NCBI RefSeq assembly: GCF_007004655.1
Contig: NZ_ML660094.1
Location: forward strand, 124,001-188,000
Length of the DNA: 64,000 nt
Direction of reading: 5' to 3'
Origin: Exilibacterium tricleocarpae
GTDB lineage: Bacteria; Pseudomonadota; Gammaproteobacteria; Pseudomonadales; Cellvibrionaceae
Shown here: one piece after another, positions 1 through 9,578 of the stretch
Numbering within the stretch: the stretch's first letter is position 1
Layout: each line of letters starts with the position of its first letter
The notes under the pieces: model-generated
The model's input: only the letters and a program-made list of their open reading frames with translations
Told to the model about the DNA's origin: nothing
Database searches by the model: none
Made by a program: the position numbers and the translations under genes

Positions 1-1
1 C

Positions 2-568
2 TACACCGGCAATAAAGGTGACGATTACCTGTCCAAGAGTCCCATGGGTAAAGTGCCTTGTATAGAAACTGAGCAAGGCTGCCTGTCCGAGTCCAGTGTC
101 ATCATCGATTATCTGGAAGACGCCTATCCCGAAAAACCCTTGTACCCGAGCGATCCGTTTGCGCGGGCGAAAGTGAGGCAGATCACAAAAATTGCGGAAC
201 TCTACATCGAATTACCGGCCCGGCGTCATATTCCTGAGGTAGTGGCGAAGACGCCCAGACTGGAGGAAGCTTATAAGGAAGCGGGCGGAGTCATCAAAAA
301 AGGGCTCAGGGCACTGGACCGACTGCGCGGCGATGGCCAGTTTCTGTTTGGCGATAAATTGACCTATGCGGATATCTACACGCGCTATTGTCTAAAAGTC
401 GGCAAGCTGGTCGGCTATAAGATTTACGACTGGGACATACTGGAAGACTTCGAGCGGTTAAAGGCCTGGGATCGGGCCATGGCGGAGGATCCCATCTCCC
501 GCAAGGTGGATGCCGACGCTGCCGCAGCGCAGGAGGCTTTTTTCGCCAAAGTCAGACAACAAACCTGA
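2..568 (+). CDS. Glutathione S-transferase family protein (5' end missing)
   Basis: The reading frame is open to the left edge, so the gene starts outside the window; about 189 residues are visible. The segment [10 protein letters not shown] followed by [12 protein letters not shown] is the end of the thioredoxin-like N-terminal domain of GSTs, where the Ser in ESS normally contacts the gamma-glutamyl group of glutathione. The rest is the all-helical C-terminal domain, with the usual late motif LTYADIY. GSTs conjugate glutathione to electrophiles or act as reductases in the cytoplasm. The substrate cannot be told from the sequence. Confidence 0.85.
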   Translation, partial: YTGNKGDDYLSKSPMGKVPCIETEQGCLSESSVIIDYLEDAYPEKPLYPSDPFARAKVRQITKIAELYIELPARRHIPEVVAKTPRLEEAYKEAGGVIKKGLRALDRLRGDGQFLFGDKLTYADIYTRYCLKVGKLVGYKIYDWDILEDFERLKAWDRAMAEDPISRKVDADAAAAQEAFFAKVRQQT

Positions 569-715
569 AGCGAAAAACGCCGCTGCAGGTGACCGGTTGC
601 CGCTGGTTTGACACGCCGGTATTGCAAAGCGTTATCACGGGTTGAACGCTTTATAGCCCGACGGGAAGGACAAAGCCCTAGTTATAGTCCACCGGCGGCG
701 CAATCGATACCGGTT

Positions 716-1102
716 TTACTCGCCGTCTTCATCACCCTCGTCGCGATAGCGCTGCGTCGACCGCCAGCCCTCATGGACCAACTGGTTCTCAAGCTCAATC
801 AGCCGGTCGGTTGCCGCTTCGATCTGATCGTTTAGCACCGCATTGGAAAACTCTTCATCAAACGGCCAGCGCTGTTTACTCCAGCGCTTTTCAAGCGCGG
901 TAAACTGACCCCTTTCCTCCGCCTGAATTAATAGGCTGCCCCAAGCCGTTTGTTCGAGTCGCGCAGCTTCCAGCCGTTGCCGGCAGCTCACAACGTCGCC
1001 ATCCTGACCCGGTCCACAGAAAAAGTTCTCCCGTTCATCCTTCTTTTTATCATCACGCCCCATTTTCGCTTGAGTGGTGGTCATCAATCTGTTACCCGCC
1101 AT
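716..1102 (-). CDS. Hypothetical protein, charged, 128 aa
   Basis: I do not recognise a family. The protein is hydrophilic, with a Lys/Asp/Glu-rich N-terminal third, a helical middle that includes a Trp-rich stretch (RWSKQRWPFDEEF), and an acidic tail. There is no signal peptide or membrane segment. A second ATG six codons in (1084) is also possible; neither start has a strong ribosome-binding site. It converges with the GST gene. It could be a lineage-specific protein, and it is less secure than its neighbours. Confidence 0.5.
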   Translation of the reverse strand: MAGNRLMTTTQAKMGRDDKKKDERENFFCGPGQDGDVVSCRQRLEAARLEQTAWGSLLIQAEERGQFTALEKRWSKQRWPFDEEFSNAVLNDQIEAATDRLIELENQLVHEGWRSTQRYRDEGDEDGE

Positions 1103-1227
1103 TGCCTAATCGGTTATCTGACTGCCGCCGGTGCCGGCATCACACGCCTAAACCGTCGCCAAAAACCAACACATAAAACCTCGGTAAAGCTTGAGACAGC
1201 CCTAATGTACCAAACCGCAACTCCATA

Positions 1228-1345
1228 GTCCTATTTAGTATCGAGATGAATTTAACAATACTATTTTTTTATATGTAAATATGTACTATTTAATGCATAG
1301 AAGAATATTTTTAAAATGTATTTTTATACATATTTAAAATAACGA
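1228..1345 (+). promoter_or_regulatory. Very AT-rich leader upstream of the KorA-like gene
   Basis: About 110 bases are almost entirely A and T, in sharp contrast to the GC-rich surroundings, and they end just before the gene at 1359. Such a block often holds a promoter or binds H-NS-like proteins. I cannot single out one -35/-10 pair because many weak matches overlap. Confidence 0.4.
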
Positions 1346-1358
1346 GAGCACTTTTGCC

Positions 1359-1811
1359 ATGACAGAAAACTATATATGGGAATGCAAAGGGCCGAAAGGA
1401 ACTTTAGAATCCATGGTAACTGAGACTTTAAAACCGACAAATCAGGAAGATAAATTGAAATTGACGACTCACCAATTTGATATCGCAGTGGTTGAAATGC
1501 CGCGTTTATCAGAAAAAATGCGCGAGGCGATGTGGCGCGTTGTCGTCAACGGCGACTCGCAACGAGAAGTGGCCGTCAGTATGGACCTCTATCAAAATCA
1601 TCTGAACACCAACATCAACAACCTCAGGGCAATTTACCTGGCCAAGGTTGAGGAGAATGGTTTTGTCTCCAGAGAGATGCTGGTCCCCGTCCATCTGGCA
1701 CAGGCCATCGAGGACATTGAAGTGTCCACCACCAGACACTTGCTGGAGTATCAGCAGATCCAGCGCAAATTGAAACAACAGCCCGACTCGGAGCCGGAAC
1801 AGAGTGACTAA
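1359..1811 (+). CDS. KorA/TrfB-like DNA-binding protein, 150 aa
   Basis: Residues about 35-90 (LTTHQFDIAVVEMPRLSEKM, then a short helix-turn-helix with SQREVAVSMDL) resemble the TrfB/KorA repressor domain of plasmids, in which an LT..QF start is followed by helices that pair Ser-Gln-x-Glu-Val with a recognition helix. The C-terminal half is helical and Gln-rich and could make a dimer. Known KorA proteins repress plasmid operons. Here the gene stands alone in chromosomal context behind an AT-rich leader, so it may be a remnant of a mobile element or a local regulator. The family call is from motif memory only. Confidence 0.55.
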   Translation: MTENYIWECKGPKGTLESMVTETLKPTNQEDKLKLTTHQFDIAVVEMPRLSEKMREAMWRVVVNGDSQREVAVSMDLYQNHLNTNINNLRAIYLAKVEENGFVSREMLVPVHLAQAIEDIEVSTTRHLLEYQQIQRKLKQQPDSEPEQSD

Positions 1812-1838
1812 TCCGACCGACCGGTTGGTTCTCGCTGA

Positions 1839-2462
1839 CTACTCGCAGACCCGATCACAAACCAAAGGTCCGCTGTGAAACCTGAATTCACGATCCCCTT
1901 GCAGTACTAACGACTGCTCAACAGCCAAAAAAGTATCAATCCTTGCGGCAATACTCTCACCTGCGGCAACTTTCTCCGCCAGACCCAGATAATCCTGGTA
2001 GTGACGCGCCTCAGACTTCAACAGCGACAGATAAAAAGTTTTTAATTCCTCATCGAGGTGGGGCGCAAGCTTGGCAAACCGCTCGCAGGAGCGCGCTTCG
2101 ATGACCGCACCGACAATCAGCGTATCGATTAACCTGCCCGGCTCAGTGCTGCGCACCGACTTGCGCAGCTCGGCGGCATAGCGCGAGGCACTTATCTGCC
2201 GGTAGTCGATGCCACGTTTTTCCATCAGCGCAATCACCTGCTCAAAATGTCGCAACTCTTCCCGCGCCAGACGTGACATTTTATTGAGCAGCTCAAAGTC
2301 GTCCACATACCGGTACATCAGATTCATGGCAGTGCTGGCGGCCTTTTTTTCACAGTTGGCGTGATCGATCAGCAACAGCGCCGGATTTTCCAGGGCGGTG
2401 GCGATCCAGTCGTCGGGCGTTTCGCAGCGCAAAAACTGCACGATATGATCGATTGGCGTCAT
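1839..2462 (-). CDS. miaE: tRNA-(ms2io6A37) monooxygenase MiaE
   Basis: MiaE hydroxylates the isopentenyl side chain of ms2i6A at position 37 of tRNAs reading UNN codons. This is the non-haem diiron four-helix protein of gammaproteobacteria. With the ATG at 2462 it is 207 aa. The iron-ligand pattern is visible: E69-x2-H72 (EELRH), E122 (EARSCE) and E151-x2-H154 (EARHY), plus a Glu near residue 38. An upstream TTG would add two residues, but the ATG is favoured because it overlaps the stop of the DUF1289 gene as ATGA. That overlap suggests translational coupling within a two-gene operon. Confidence 0.93.
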   Translation of the reverse strand: MTPIDHIVQFLRCETPDDWIATALENPALLLIDHANCEKKAASTAMNLMYRYVDDFELLNKMSRLAREELRHFEQVIALMEKRGIDYRQISASRYAAELRKSVRSTEPGRLIDTLIVGAVIEARSCERFAKLAPHLDEELKTFYLSLLKSEARHYQDYLGLAEKVAAGESIAARIDTFLAVEQSLVLQGDREFRFHSGPLVCDRVCE

Positions 2463-2923
2463 AGACAAACCTGGCGAATTTCACCCGGGGCAATATAGCG
2501 GTCGTAGTGGGCACAGGAAAGTGTGTAGTAATCGGCATCGATCATTTCCTTGATCCTGACCAGTCCGATATTCCTGCTGGCCGGTTGCAGCCGCAGACCA
2601 TAGGCATCAAGATCGGCGATCTGACTGGCGCCGGCGCGCAGCAGGTCAAATACCCAACAATAGGGATTGCGGCTGCGATCAAAACGAATTTGCTGGTGCT
2701 CGATCTGGGCCAACAATCGGGTCTCATCCACAATCTCGAGGCGGGTCTGCACCACCTGGGTCAGAAAGCCCTCCAGCCGCCGGGCAATAGTGGCGCGCTG
2801 ACTGTGGGTATAGGCGTTCCAATCGATGACCTCGTGGGCGAAGCGCTTGCAACCGCGACACACAGCATCGCCGATGCCGGTCGAGCAAATGCCCACGCAG
2901 GGGGTGCGGATTGGTTTAATCAT
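2459..2923 (-). CDS. DUF1289 domain protein, 154 aa
   Basis: The N-terminus has the DUF1289 cysteine pattern (TPCVGICSTG, then VCRGCKR), a probable small metal-binding module, followed by W-x-x-x-x-x-x-R-x-x-I. The remaining 100 residues are a conserved-looking extension without a recognised domain. I chose the ATG at 2923, just before IKPIRTPCVG; a GTG at 2980 would add 19 residues not typical of the family. It lies upstream of miaE with a 4-base ATGA overlap, so a role linked to tRNA modification is possible but unproven. Confidence 0.8.
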   Translation of the reverse strand: MIKPIRTPCVGICSTGIGDAVCRGCKRFAHEVIDWNAYTHSQRATIARRLEGFLTQVVQTRLEIVDETRLLAQIEHQQIRFDRSRNPYCWVFDLLRAGASQIADLDAYGLRLQPASRNIGLVRIKEMIDADYYTLSCAHYDRYIAPGEIRQVCL

Positions 2924-3449
2924 AAAGCAGTGAAACACGGTTTTGGCGCTGTCGGGTCCAGATAATACCAGCGACTGCACCGGGGTGCCTTAGTTTTGTC
3001 ATATCGGTTAAATGGCAACGGGTAACCTCATTACATCGACGTCGTCGTTTGCACCCGTGATTATAAAGGTAACAATAACGGGAAAAGTGATGAGGGCAGA
3101 CTCGGGCGGATACCAGATGCAAGACTTGCGCATCCCCCTGGGGTGAGGCTGCCTGCACAGGAAAACCAGCGGCAAGAGGTCGCCGGCGCAGCGCCTGACC
3201 CGGTTCGCATCCAAGCCCCACATCCAACTGAACCGGATCGGAGGGACTGTTCTATAGTAATACAACGACTGACAACTATATCACCCGAGCGGGAGCCGGT
3301 GTCGCAATGCAGTGCAAAGCCCCTCCTAAGTCGTTGATTTTACTATTAACTTAACAGCCAACTGCGAATAGTGTAAAATCTCGGCCCCGCTGCGGGGCGT
3401 TGCGGCCCCGATTCATCGATGTGGCTATCATAGAGTGAGGAACACAACC
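2924..3449. promoter_or_regulatory. Divergent intergenic region upstream of acnB
   Basis: About 525 bases separate the DUF1289 gene from acnB; I see no convincing gene. A weak promoter candidate for acnB is TTAACA (3349-3354) with TAAAAT (3374-3379), a long 19-base spacer. It is followed in the leader by a GC hairpin GCCCCGCTGCGGGGC (3384-3398). A ribosome-binding site GAGTGAGGA (3433-3441) precedes the GTG start at 3450. The hairpin may affect leader stability, which is inference. Confidence 0.35.
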
Positions 3450-6065
3450 GTGCTTGAAGCTTACCGTAAACATGTGGAAGAACGCTCAGCAGAAGGCGTC
3501 CCCCCCAAGCCCCTGGACGCCCAACAGGTCGCCGAGTTAGTAGAGTTGCTGAAAAATCCACCTGCCGGTGAAGAAGGCACACTCCTCGATCTGATCACCC
3601 ACCGGGTTCCTCCCGGCGTCGATGAGGCCGCCTATGTCAAGGCCGGCTTCCTCAGCGCCATTATCAAAGGCGAAGCCAGTTCCCCGCTGATCAGCGAAGC
3701 CGCCGCGGTGCAACTGCTCGGCGGTATGCACGGCGGTTATAATATTGAAACCCTGGTGGAGCTGCTCGATAACGCCGAACTCGGCGGCCTCGCTGCCGGG
3801 GAACTCAAACATACACTGTTGATGTTTGACGCCTTTCACGACGTCAATGAAAAAGCCGAAGCCGGCAACGAGCAAGCCAAAGCCGTCCTGCAATCCTGGG
3901 CCGAGGCCGAGTGGTTCACCAGTCGCCCCAAGGTCCCCGAGAGCATCAAGGTCACCGTTTTCAAAGTTACGGGTGAAACCAATACCGATGACCTCTCCCC
4001 TGCCCAGGACGCCTGGTCGCGACCCGATATCCCGCTGCACGCCAATGCCATGTATAAAATGGAGCGCGAGGGCCTCACCCCCGACCAGCCCGGCACCCTG
4101 GGTCCCCTCAAGCAAATCGAAGCCATCAAGGCCAAGGGCTACCCGGTGGCCATGGTGGGCGATGTGGTGGGCACCGGCTCATCCCGCAAATCCGCTACCA
4201 ACTCCGTGCTCTGGTTCTTCGGCGACGACCTGCCCGGCGTGCCCAACAAGCGCGGTGGCGGCATCTGTATCGGCGGCAAAGTGGCGCCGATCTTCTACAA
4301 CACCATGGAAGATGCCGGCGCCCTGGTGTTCGAGGCACCGGTGGACGAGCTGAAGATGGGCGACATCATCGAAATTCGACCCTACGACGGCAAAATTCTG
4401 TCGGAAGGCGGCGAAGTATTGTCGGAGTTTGCCCTCAAGTCCGACGTGCTGCTGGATGAGGTGCAGGCCGGCGGCCGTATTCCGCTGATTATCGGCCGCG
4501 GCCTGACCAGTAAAGCCCGCGAGGCGCTGGGCCTCGGCGAGTCGACGGCCTTTCGCAAACCGGCGCAACCCACCGATACCGGCAAGGGTTATACGCTGGC
4601 CCAGAAAATGGTCGGCCGCGCCTGCGGTGTGGAGGGCATACGTCCCGGCACCTATTGCGAGCCGAAAATGACCACGGTGGGATCTCAGGACACCACCGGA
4701 CCCATGACCCGCGACGAACTCAAAGACCTCGCCTGCCTGGGCTTTTCCGCCGACCTGACAATGCAGTCCTTCTGCCACACGGCCGCCTACCCCAAACCCG
4801 TGGATATCGATACCCAGCATTCTCTGCCGGACTTCATCATGAACCGCGGCGGCGTTTCGTTGCGCCCCGGCGACGGTATCATTCACAGTTGGCTCAACCG
4901 TATGCTGCTGCCCGACACCGTAGGTACCGGCGGCGACTCCCACACGCGTTTTCCGATCGGTATTTCTTTTCCGGCCGGCTCCGGTCTGGTGGCGTTCGCC
5001 GCCGCCACCGGTGTCATGCCGCTGGATATGCCGGAGTCGGTGCTGGTGCGCTTCAAGGGCGAGATGCAACCGGGCATTACGCTGCGCGACCTGGTGCACG
5101 CCATTCCCTACTACGCCATTAAGCAGGGCCTGCTGACGGTAGAGAAAAAAGGTAAGAAAAATATTTTCTCCGGCCGCGTCCTGGAGATTGAGGGGCTGCC
5201 CGATCTGAAGGTGGAGCAGGCATTTGAACTGTCCGACGCCTCCGCCGAGCGCTCCGCCGCCGGTTGCACGATCAAACTGGACGAAGCGCCGATTCGCGAA
5301 TACCTGACCTCCAATGTGACGCTGCTGCGCTCGATGATCAAAAACGGTTACGGCGATGTTCGCACCCTCGAGCGCCGCGCCCGCAGTATGGAACAATGGC
5401 TCGACAATCCCGAACTGATGGCGGCCGATGCCGACGCCGAATACGCCGCCGTTATCGATATCGATCTGGCCGAGATCAAAGAGCCGATTCTCTGCTGCCC
5501 CAATGACCCGGACGACGCCAGACCGCTGTCGGAAGTTCAGGGCGACACGATCGACGAAGTGTTTATCGGCTCCTGCATGACCAATATCGGTCACTTCCGC
5601 GCCGCCGGCAAACTACTCGACGCCACTGACGAAGAACTCTCCACCCGCCTGTGGCTGGCACCGCCGACCAAGATGGACGCACACCAGTTGATGGAAGAGG
5701 GTTTTTACAATATCTACGGCCGCAAGGGTGCGCGTATGGAAATGCCCGGCTGTTCTCTGTGCATGGGCAATCAGGCGCGTATCGCACCCAAGTCCACAGC
5801 CATTTCGACCTCGACGCGCAACTTCCCCAACCGCCTCGGTGCCGGCGCCAATGTTTATCTCGGCTCGGCCGAATTGGCGGCGGTAGCAGCGGTCATGGGT
5901 AAGCTGCCGACACCGGCAGAGTATCTGGCGTACGCCAACAAAATCAACAGTATGGCGGGCGATATTTACCGCTATCTCAATTTCAACGAGATACAGGCTT
6001 TCCAGGACGCCGCCGACGAGGGCAAGAAGATTGCCGCGGTTGAAATTCAGGAGGTCGCTGTGTAA
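3450..6065 (+). CDS. acnB: Aconitate hydratase B
   Basis: AcnB interconverts citrate and isocitrate in the TCA cycle. In some bacteria it also carries the 2-methylcitrate reaction and acts as an iron-responsive RNA-binding protein. The protein is 871 aa, the usual AcnB length, with the AcnB-specific N-terminal HEAT-like domain, then the swivel domain, then the catalytic domains. The three 4Fe-4S cluster cysteines are C709 (GSCMTNIG), C768 and C771 ([10 protein letters not shown]). I chose the GTG at 3450 because [16 protein letters not shown] matches known AcnB starts and a ribosome-binding site lies upstream. The gene is a single unit ending in a hairpin terminator. Confidence 0.98.
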   Translation: MLEAYRKHVEERSAEGVPPKPLDAQQVAELVELLKNPPAGEEGTLLDLITHRVPPGVDEAAYVKAGFLSAIIKGEASSPLISEAAAVQLLGGMHGGYNIETLVELLDNAELGGLAAGELKHTLLMFDAFHDVNEKAEAGNEQAKAVLQSWAEAEWFTSRPKVPESIKVTVFKVTGETNTDDLSPAQDAWSRPDIPLHANAMYKMEREGLTPDQPGTLGPLKQIEAIKAKGYPVAMVGDVVGTGSSRKSATNSVLWFFGDDLPGVPNKRGGGICIGGKVAPIFYNTMEDAGALVFEAPVDELKMGDIIEIRPYDGKILSEGGEVLSEFALKSDVLLDEVQAGGRIPLIIGRGLTSKAREALGLGESTAFRKPAQPTDTGKGYTLAQKMVGRACGVEGIRPGTYCEPKMTTVGSQDTTGPMTRDELKDLACLGFSADLTMQSFCHTAAYPKPVDIDTQHSLPDFIMNRGGVSLRPGDGIIHSWLNRMLLPDTVGTGGDSHTRFPIGISFPAGSGLVAFAAATGVMPLDMPESVLVRFKGEMQPGITLRDLVHAIPYYAIKQGLLTVEKKGKKNIFSGRVLEIEGLPDLKVEQAFELSDASAERSAAGCTIKLDEAPIREYLTSNVTLLRSMIKNGYGDVRTLERRARSMEQWLDNPELMAADADAEYAAVIDIDLAEIKEPILCCPNDPDDARPLSEVQGDTIDEVFIGSCMTNIGHFRAAGKLLDATDEELSTRLWLAPPTKMDAHQLMEEGFYNIYGRKGARMEMPGCSLCMGNQARIAPKSTAISTSTRNFPNRLGAGANVYLGSAELAAVAAVMGKLPTPAEYLAYANKINSMAGDIYRYLNFNEIQAFQDAADEGKKIAAVEIQEVAV

Positions 6066-6116
6066 GCCGCCTCGCCAGGCGCAGGGTGCGGTGTAAAAAG
6101 CCGGCGGCCCTCACGG

Positions 6117-6150
6117 TAAAAAAACCCGCCTGCCCGGCGGGTTTTTTATT
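6117..6150 (+). terminator. Rho-independent terminator after acnB
   Basis: An 8-bp stem (AACCCGCC 6123-6130 with GGCGGGTT 6136-6143) with a five-base loop is followed by a run of T. It lies 57 bases after the acnB stop and is preceded by A residues, so it may also work on the opposite strand. Confidence 0.85.
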
Positions 6151-6194
6151 TCCCGGCGCAGCGATGAAAACGCCACAGTGCGGTTAAGAGAAGG

Positions 6195-6276
6195 CTAGTG
6201 CTTCGACCAATAAAGATTTTCACCTAAGCGACCTCAGTGCAACCGAAGTGAAAATCTTTTCTGATCAAAGCACTAG
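6195..6276. repeat. Long interrupted inverted repeat overlapping the 3' end of the DASS gene
   Basis: CTAGTGCTT (6195-6203) pairs with the sequence at 6267-6276, and AAAGATTTTCAC (6212-6223) pairs perfectly with GTGAAAATCTTT (6247-6258). The outer arm contains the last codons and stop of the transporter gene on the minus strand. It could serve as a terminator for that gene, or be a small inserted palindrome that replaced the original C-terminus. Confidence 0.6.
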
Positions 6277-7647
6277 GTTGCTCAACACAAAACAAGTCAC
6301 CAGGCTAACCACCATCACCCCGATAAAATTCAACACCACCCCTACTCTCGCCATCTCTGTAATGGTAAACAAGCCGCTGCTGTAGGCCACCGCGTTGGGC
6401 GGTGTCGCCACCGGCAGCATAAACGCGCAACTGCAACTGATGACCGCCGGTACCATCAGCAGCGCCGGCTCGATGCCGGCGGCCAAGGCCGCCGCCGCCA
6501 GCAGCGGCATCAACAACACCGCGGTGGCCGCATTACTGGTGACCTCGGTCAGAAACGTCACCGCCAGGCAAATAAGCCCCAGTGTTACCAGCAGCGGCAA
6601 GGCCACAAAGCCAGACAGGGATTCGCCGATGGACTGACTCAAACCGGTGGCGGAAAAACTCCGGGCAATACAGATGCCCGATCCGAATAAAATCAAAATC
6701 CCCCAGGGAATCCGCTCGGCACTCTGCCAGTCCAACAGTTTTCCACCTTTGCCGTTGGGAATTAAAAACAGGGCGATGGCCGCCAGCAAGCCGACGCTGG
6801 CATCATTGGCCGAATTCAAACCCGCCAGTTCGCTCCAGCCGCCAAACGGCTCCTTGCGCGTAATCCACAACAACGCCGTCACCGAAAATACCGCCAGCAT
6901 GCGTTTTTCCTCCGCGCGCCAGCGACCCACATCCGGCAGTACCAAGGGCTCGGCGCGAGCCAGCCGGCGGGTAATCCACCAGCAGATGATCGGCAGGAAC
7001 ACCAGCGTTACCGGCAACGCCATGCCCATCCACTGCGTAAAACTCAACTCCGTGCCGGTGGTTTCCTGGTAGACCTGCATAAACACCAGGTTGGTGGGTG
7101 TGCCTATCGGCGTGGCGACACCGCCCACACTCGCGCCGTAGGCAATACCCAACATCACCGCAACAGCGAGCAGGCGATCGCGGCTCTGTTCAAGCACCGC
7201 CAGCGCGATGGGCAGCAACATCAGCGCCGTGGCGGTATTGGAAATCCACATACTTAGCACCGCCGCGGCCAACATAAAACCCGCCACCAGTCGCCAACCG
7301 CCGGCCGCACCGGTCAGGTTCACCATCGCCAGCGCCAGGCGCCGGTGGGCGCCGCTTTTTTCCATCGACGCCGAGAGCATAAACCCTGCCAGCATCAACA
7401 GCACAATCGGACTGCCGTAGGCCTGCCCCACCTGCGCCGGGGTCAACACCCCTGTCAGCGTAAACACAGCAATCGGAATCAACGCGGTGGCGGCAATGGG
7501 CAGCGCTTCAAAAATCCACCACACGGCACAGAGCACCGTCACACCGGCGGCGATAGCGGCGTCCATCGGCCAGGCGTTGGCTTGCATGGCAATCACAGTA
7601 ATCAACGCCAGGGTGGGACCAGAAAACAAAGCAGCACGTTTTACCAT
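6265..7647 (-). CDS. DASS/SLC13 family sodium-coupled anion symporter
   Basis: The 460-aa inner-membrane protein has about 11-12 hydrophobic segments. It carries the two family signatures: a first SNT-type motif (ISNTATALMLLPIA) and a second one (SNAATAVLLMPLL) followed by the conserved PVATPPNAVAY loop. Family members carry di- and tricarboxylates or sulfate with sodium. The substrate is not readable, but the next gene downstream on the map is a GntP-type permease and acnB lies beside it, which fits uptake of organic acids. The stop codon lies inside an inverted repeat (6195-6276), so the last residues may have been altered by that insertion. Confidence 0.9.
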   Translation of the reverse strand: MVKRAALFSGPTLALITVIAMQANAWPMDAAIAAGVTVLCAVWWIFEALPIAATALIPIAVFTLTGVLTPAQVGQAYGSPIVLLMLAGFMLSASMEKSGAHRRLALAMVNLTGAAGGWRLVAGFMLAAAVLSMWISNTATALMLLPIALAVLEQSRDRLLAVAVMLGIAYGASVGGVATPIGTPTNLVFMQVYQETTGTELSFTQWMGMALPVTLVFLPIICWWITRRLARAEPLVLPDVGRWRAEEKRMLAVFSVTALLWITRKEPFGGWSELAGLNSANDASVGLLAAIALFLIPNGKGGKLLDWQSAERIPWGILILFGSGICIARSFSATGLSQSIGESLSGFVALPLLVTLGLICLAVTFLTEVTSNAATAVLLMPLLAAAALAAGIEPALLMVPAVISCSCAFMLPVATPPNAVAYSSGLFTITEMARVGVVLNFIGVMVVSLVTCFVLSNLVL

Positions 7648-7816
7648 TTTTTCACTCTACTGTTTTTATCTAAAAATAGTGTCTGAAAATAATGTCTGAA
7701 AGCTTTTTCCGCCGCGCCGGGCCGCTTGCCGGGTCAGGAGAGTTTTGTCGGCCGGAGCAGTTTTAGGCCGCCAGATCGCACCACCGGGTTGGTGCGACAC
7801 CTCGGCAATAGCCGGG

Positions 7817-9163
7817 TTAAAGCAGCCACAAACTCAACAACCAAACCACGAACGCCGCGATGGAACCCTGTACCAGGGAACCGAGGGTTTGCAGTTTATA
7901 TCCCTGCTGCACGGTCATACCCGAGAACTGGGTAACCACCCAAAAATAACTGTCGTTGGCGTGGGACACGACCATGGAGCCGGCGCCGATGGCCACCACC
8001 ACCAACGCCTTGGCCACCGCCGTGTCGAAACCGAGGCTGTCCATCAACGGCGCCAGCAGACTGGCGGTGGTAACAATGGCGACGGTCGAGGAGCCCTGGG
8101 CGGTTTTAATCGCAGCGGCAACCAGAAACGGCAGCAGTATCCCCAACTGCCAGTCCGCCATGCGAGCGCCGATCACCTCGCCGATTTGCGAGGCCTGTAA
8201 GACACTGCCGAAGGCACCGCCCGCGCCGGTGATCACAATAATCACCGCAGCGGCGGCAATCGCCTCGCCGATCCAGCCGCGATCGGAGAGAATCCTGGCA
8301 TCGAGGCGTCGCGGAATCGCCAATACCAGCATCACGCCAATCAACAGCGCCACCGATGGCTGCCCCACGAACACCAGGAAGTTGACCCACTGCCCATCGG
8401 CAAAGGGCCGGCTCGGCAACTCGGCGATCGAGCGCAGCACAATCAAGCCGATCGGAAACAAAATCGGCAGCGCCGCGGCCAGCGCCGAGGGCTGCTTGCT
8501 TGACATCAGCTCCCACTCCTGCAACTCGTCGCGGCCGGCATCGGCGCCTTCGCCGAGCGTCACTTTGGAAGCCACATAAACCGCAAACAGAATACCGCCG
8601 ATCAACGCCACCAGGCTGACCACCAGCCCCCACACGATAACCAGCCCCAGGTCGGCCTCGAGAATACCGGCGGCGGCGACCGGCCCCGGCGTCGGCGGCA
8701 CCATCGAATGAGTGGCGAACAACCCCAGGCTCAACGCCACCGCCCCCGCCGCCAGCGAACCGCCGGCCTTTTTAACCAGGGCTTTATTTACCGGCGACAA
8801 CAGCACGAAGCCCGAATCGCAGAACACCGGCATGGACACCAGATACCCGACCACGCCCATGGTCGGGGTGGTGTTTTTCTTACCGGTCAAACGCAGCACC
8901 GCCTGGGCGATTTGCTGCGCACCACCCGACTTCTGCAAAAAAGTACCGATAATGGAGCCCCCGACAATGACGATGCCGATATAGCCGATGGTATCGCCAA
9001 AACCCCGATTGACCGCCGCGACCACTTCGACCAGCGGCATACCGCTGAAAACACCAAAGCCGAATGCGGCAAAAACCAGGGCGGCGAAGGGATGCAGTTT
9101 GTAGACACTGGTGGATACGACAATGAATAACACGGCGACTATAAGCAGCGCGATCAACGACAT
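7817..9163 (-). CDS. GntP family permease (gluconate/organic acid:H+ symporter)
   Basis: The 448-aa polytopic inner-membrane protein has the GntP hallmarks: the long N-terminal hydrophobic hairpin, MPVFCDSGFVLLSP near the middle, and THSMVPPTPGPVAAA. Family members import gluconate, other sugar acids or D-glycerate with protons. The ATG at 9163 is preferred because GGAGAG lies just upstream; a GTG at 9193 would add ten polar residues. It is transcribed away from an RpiR-type regulator, which may control it, and 170 bases separate it from the DASS permease gene, so the two could be cotranscribed. Confidence 0.92.
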   Translation of the reverse strand: MSLIALLIVAVLFIVVSTSVYKLHPFAALVFAAFGFGVFSGMPLVEVVAAVNRGFGDTIGYIGIVIVGGSIIGTFLQKSGGAQQIAQAVLRLTGKKNTTPTMGVVGYLVSMPVFCDSGFVLLSPVNKALVKKAGGSLAAGAVALSLGLFATHSMVPPTPGPVAAAGILEADLGLVIVWGLVVSLVALIGGILFAVYVASKVTLGEGADAGRDELQEWELMSSKQPSALAAALPILFPIGLIVLRSIAELPSRPFADGQWVNFLVFVGQPSVALLIGVMLVLAIPRRLDARILSDRGWIGEAIAAAAVIIVITGAGGAFGSVLQASQIGEVIGARMADWQLGILLPFLVAAAIKTAQGSSTVAIVTTASLLAPLMDSLGFDTAVAKALVVVAIGAGSMVVSHANDSYFWVVTQFSGMTVQQGYKLQTLGSLVQGSIAAFVVWLLSLWLL

Positions 9164-9578
9164 AGGCCGATCTCTCCGAAAAAGTTTCCCCACTGATACC
9201 GGAAGCGACCATGACCTCCAGCTAGCGGACGGGTTGTTATTGGGTTGTTATTGAAACTTGGATGCATTGTAATTATTATTAACCAAATTCAAGGCAAAAG
9301 GCTATAGTGTTATTTTTACTACATATCGTGACAGCAATAGTAGCACTGTTTTGAGTCATACATATATCCCGATACAAAACTGGATTCCGTGCCCGGGGTG
9401 ATGGCAAACTGGCTCTTTACGCCACCCGCCGGGCGAGACCCCGACGCAACACCGTTGCATAACTGCCGGGCAGCGCGAGGCGAGTGATAAAATGCCGTCG
9501 CAGTGGTTTGGCTGTTATGAAGCAGTGTCTAAATACCTGAGTAACACTTCCAAACACCAGCAATGATAGAGAGGCGCA
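9164..9578. promoter_or_regulatory. Divergent promoter region between the GntP permease and the RpiR-type regulator
   Basis: This 415-base gap holds no supported gene. Its central 100 bases (9240-9350) are AT-rich and probably carry the promoters for both divergent genes. I see no clear operator palindrome. An AGAGAGG ribosome-binding site stands before the regulator's GTG start. Confidence 0.45.

Noticed and set aside
3143-3337. Small plus-strand frame before acnB
   Set aside because: No ribosome-binding site or family features, and it runs into the probable acnB promoter region.
4179-5594. Long open frame of 471 codons on the minus strand opposite acnB
   Set aside because: It lies fully inside acnB on the other strand, has His/Gly/Arg-rich composition typical of GC-rich shadow frames, and has no known motif.
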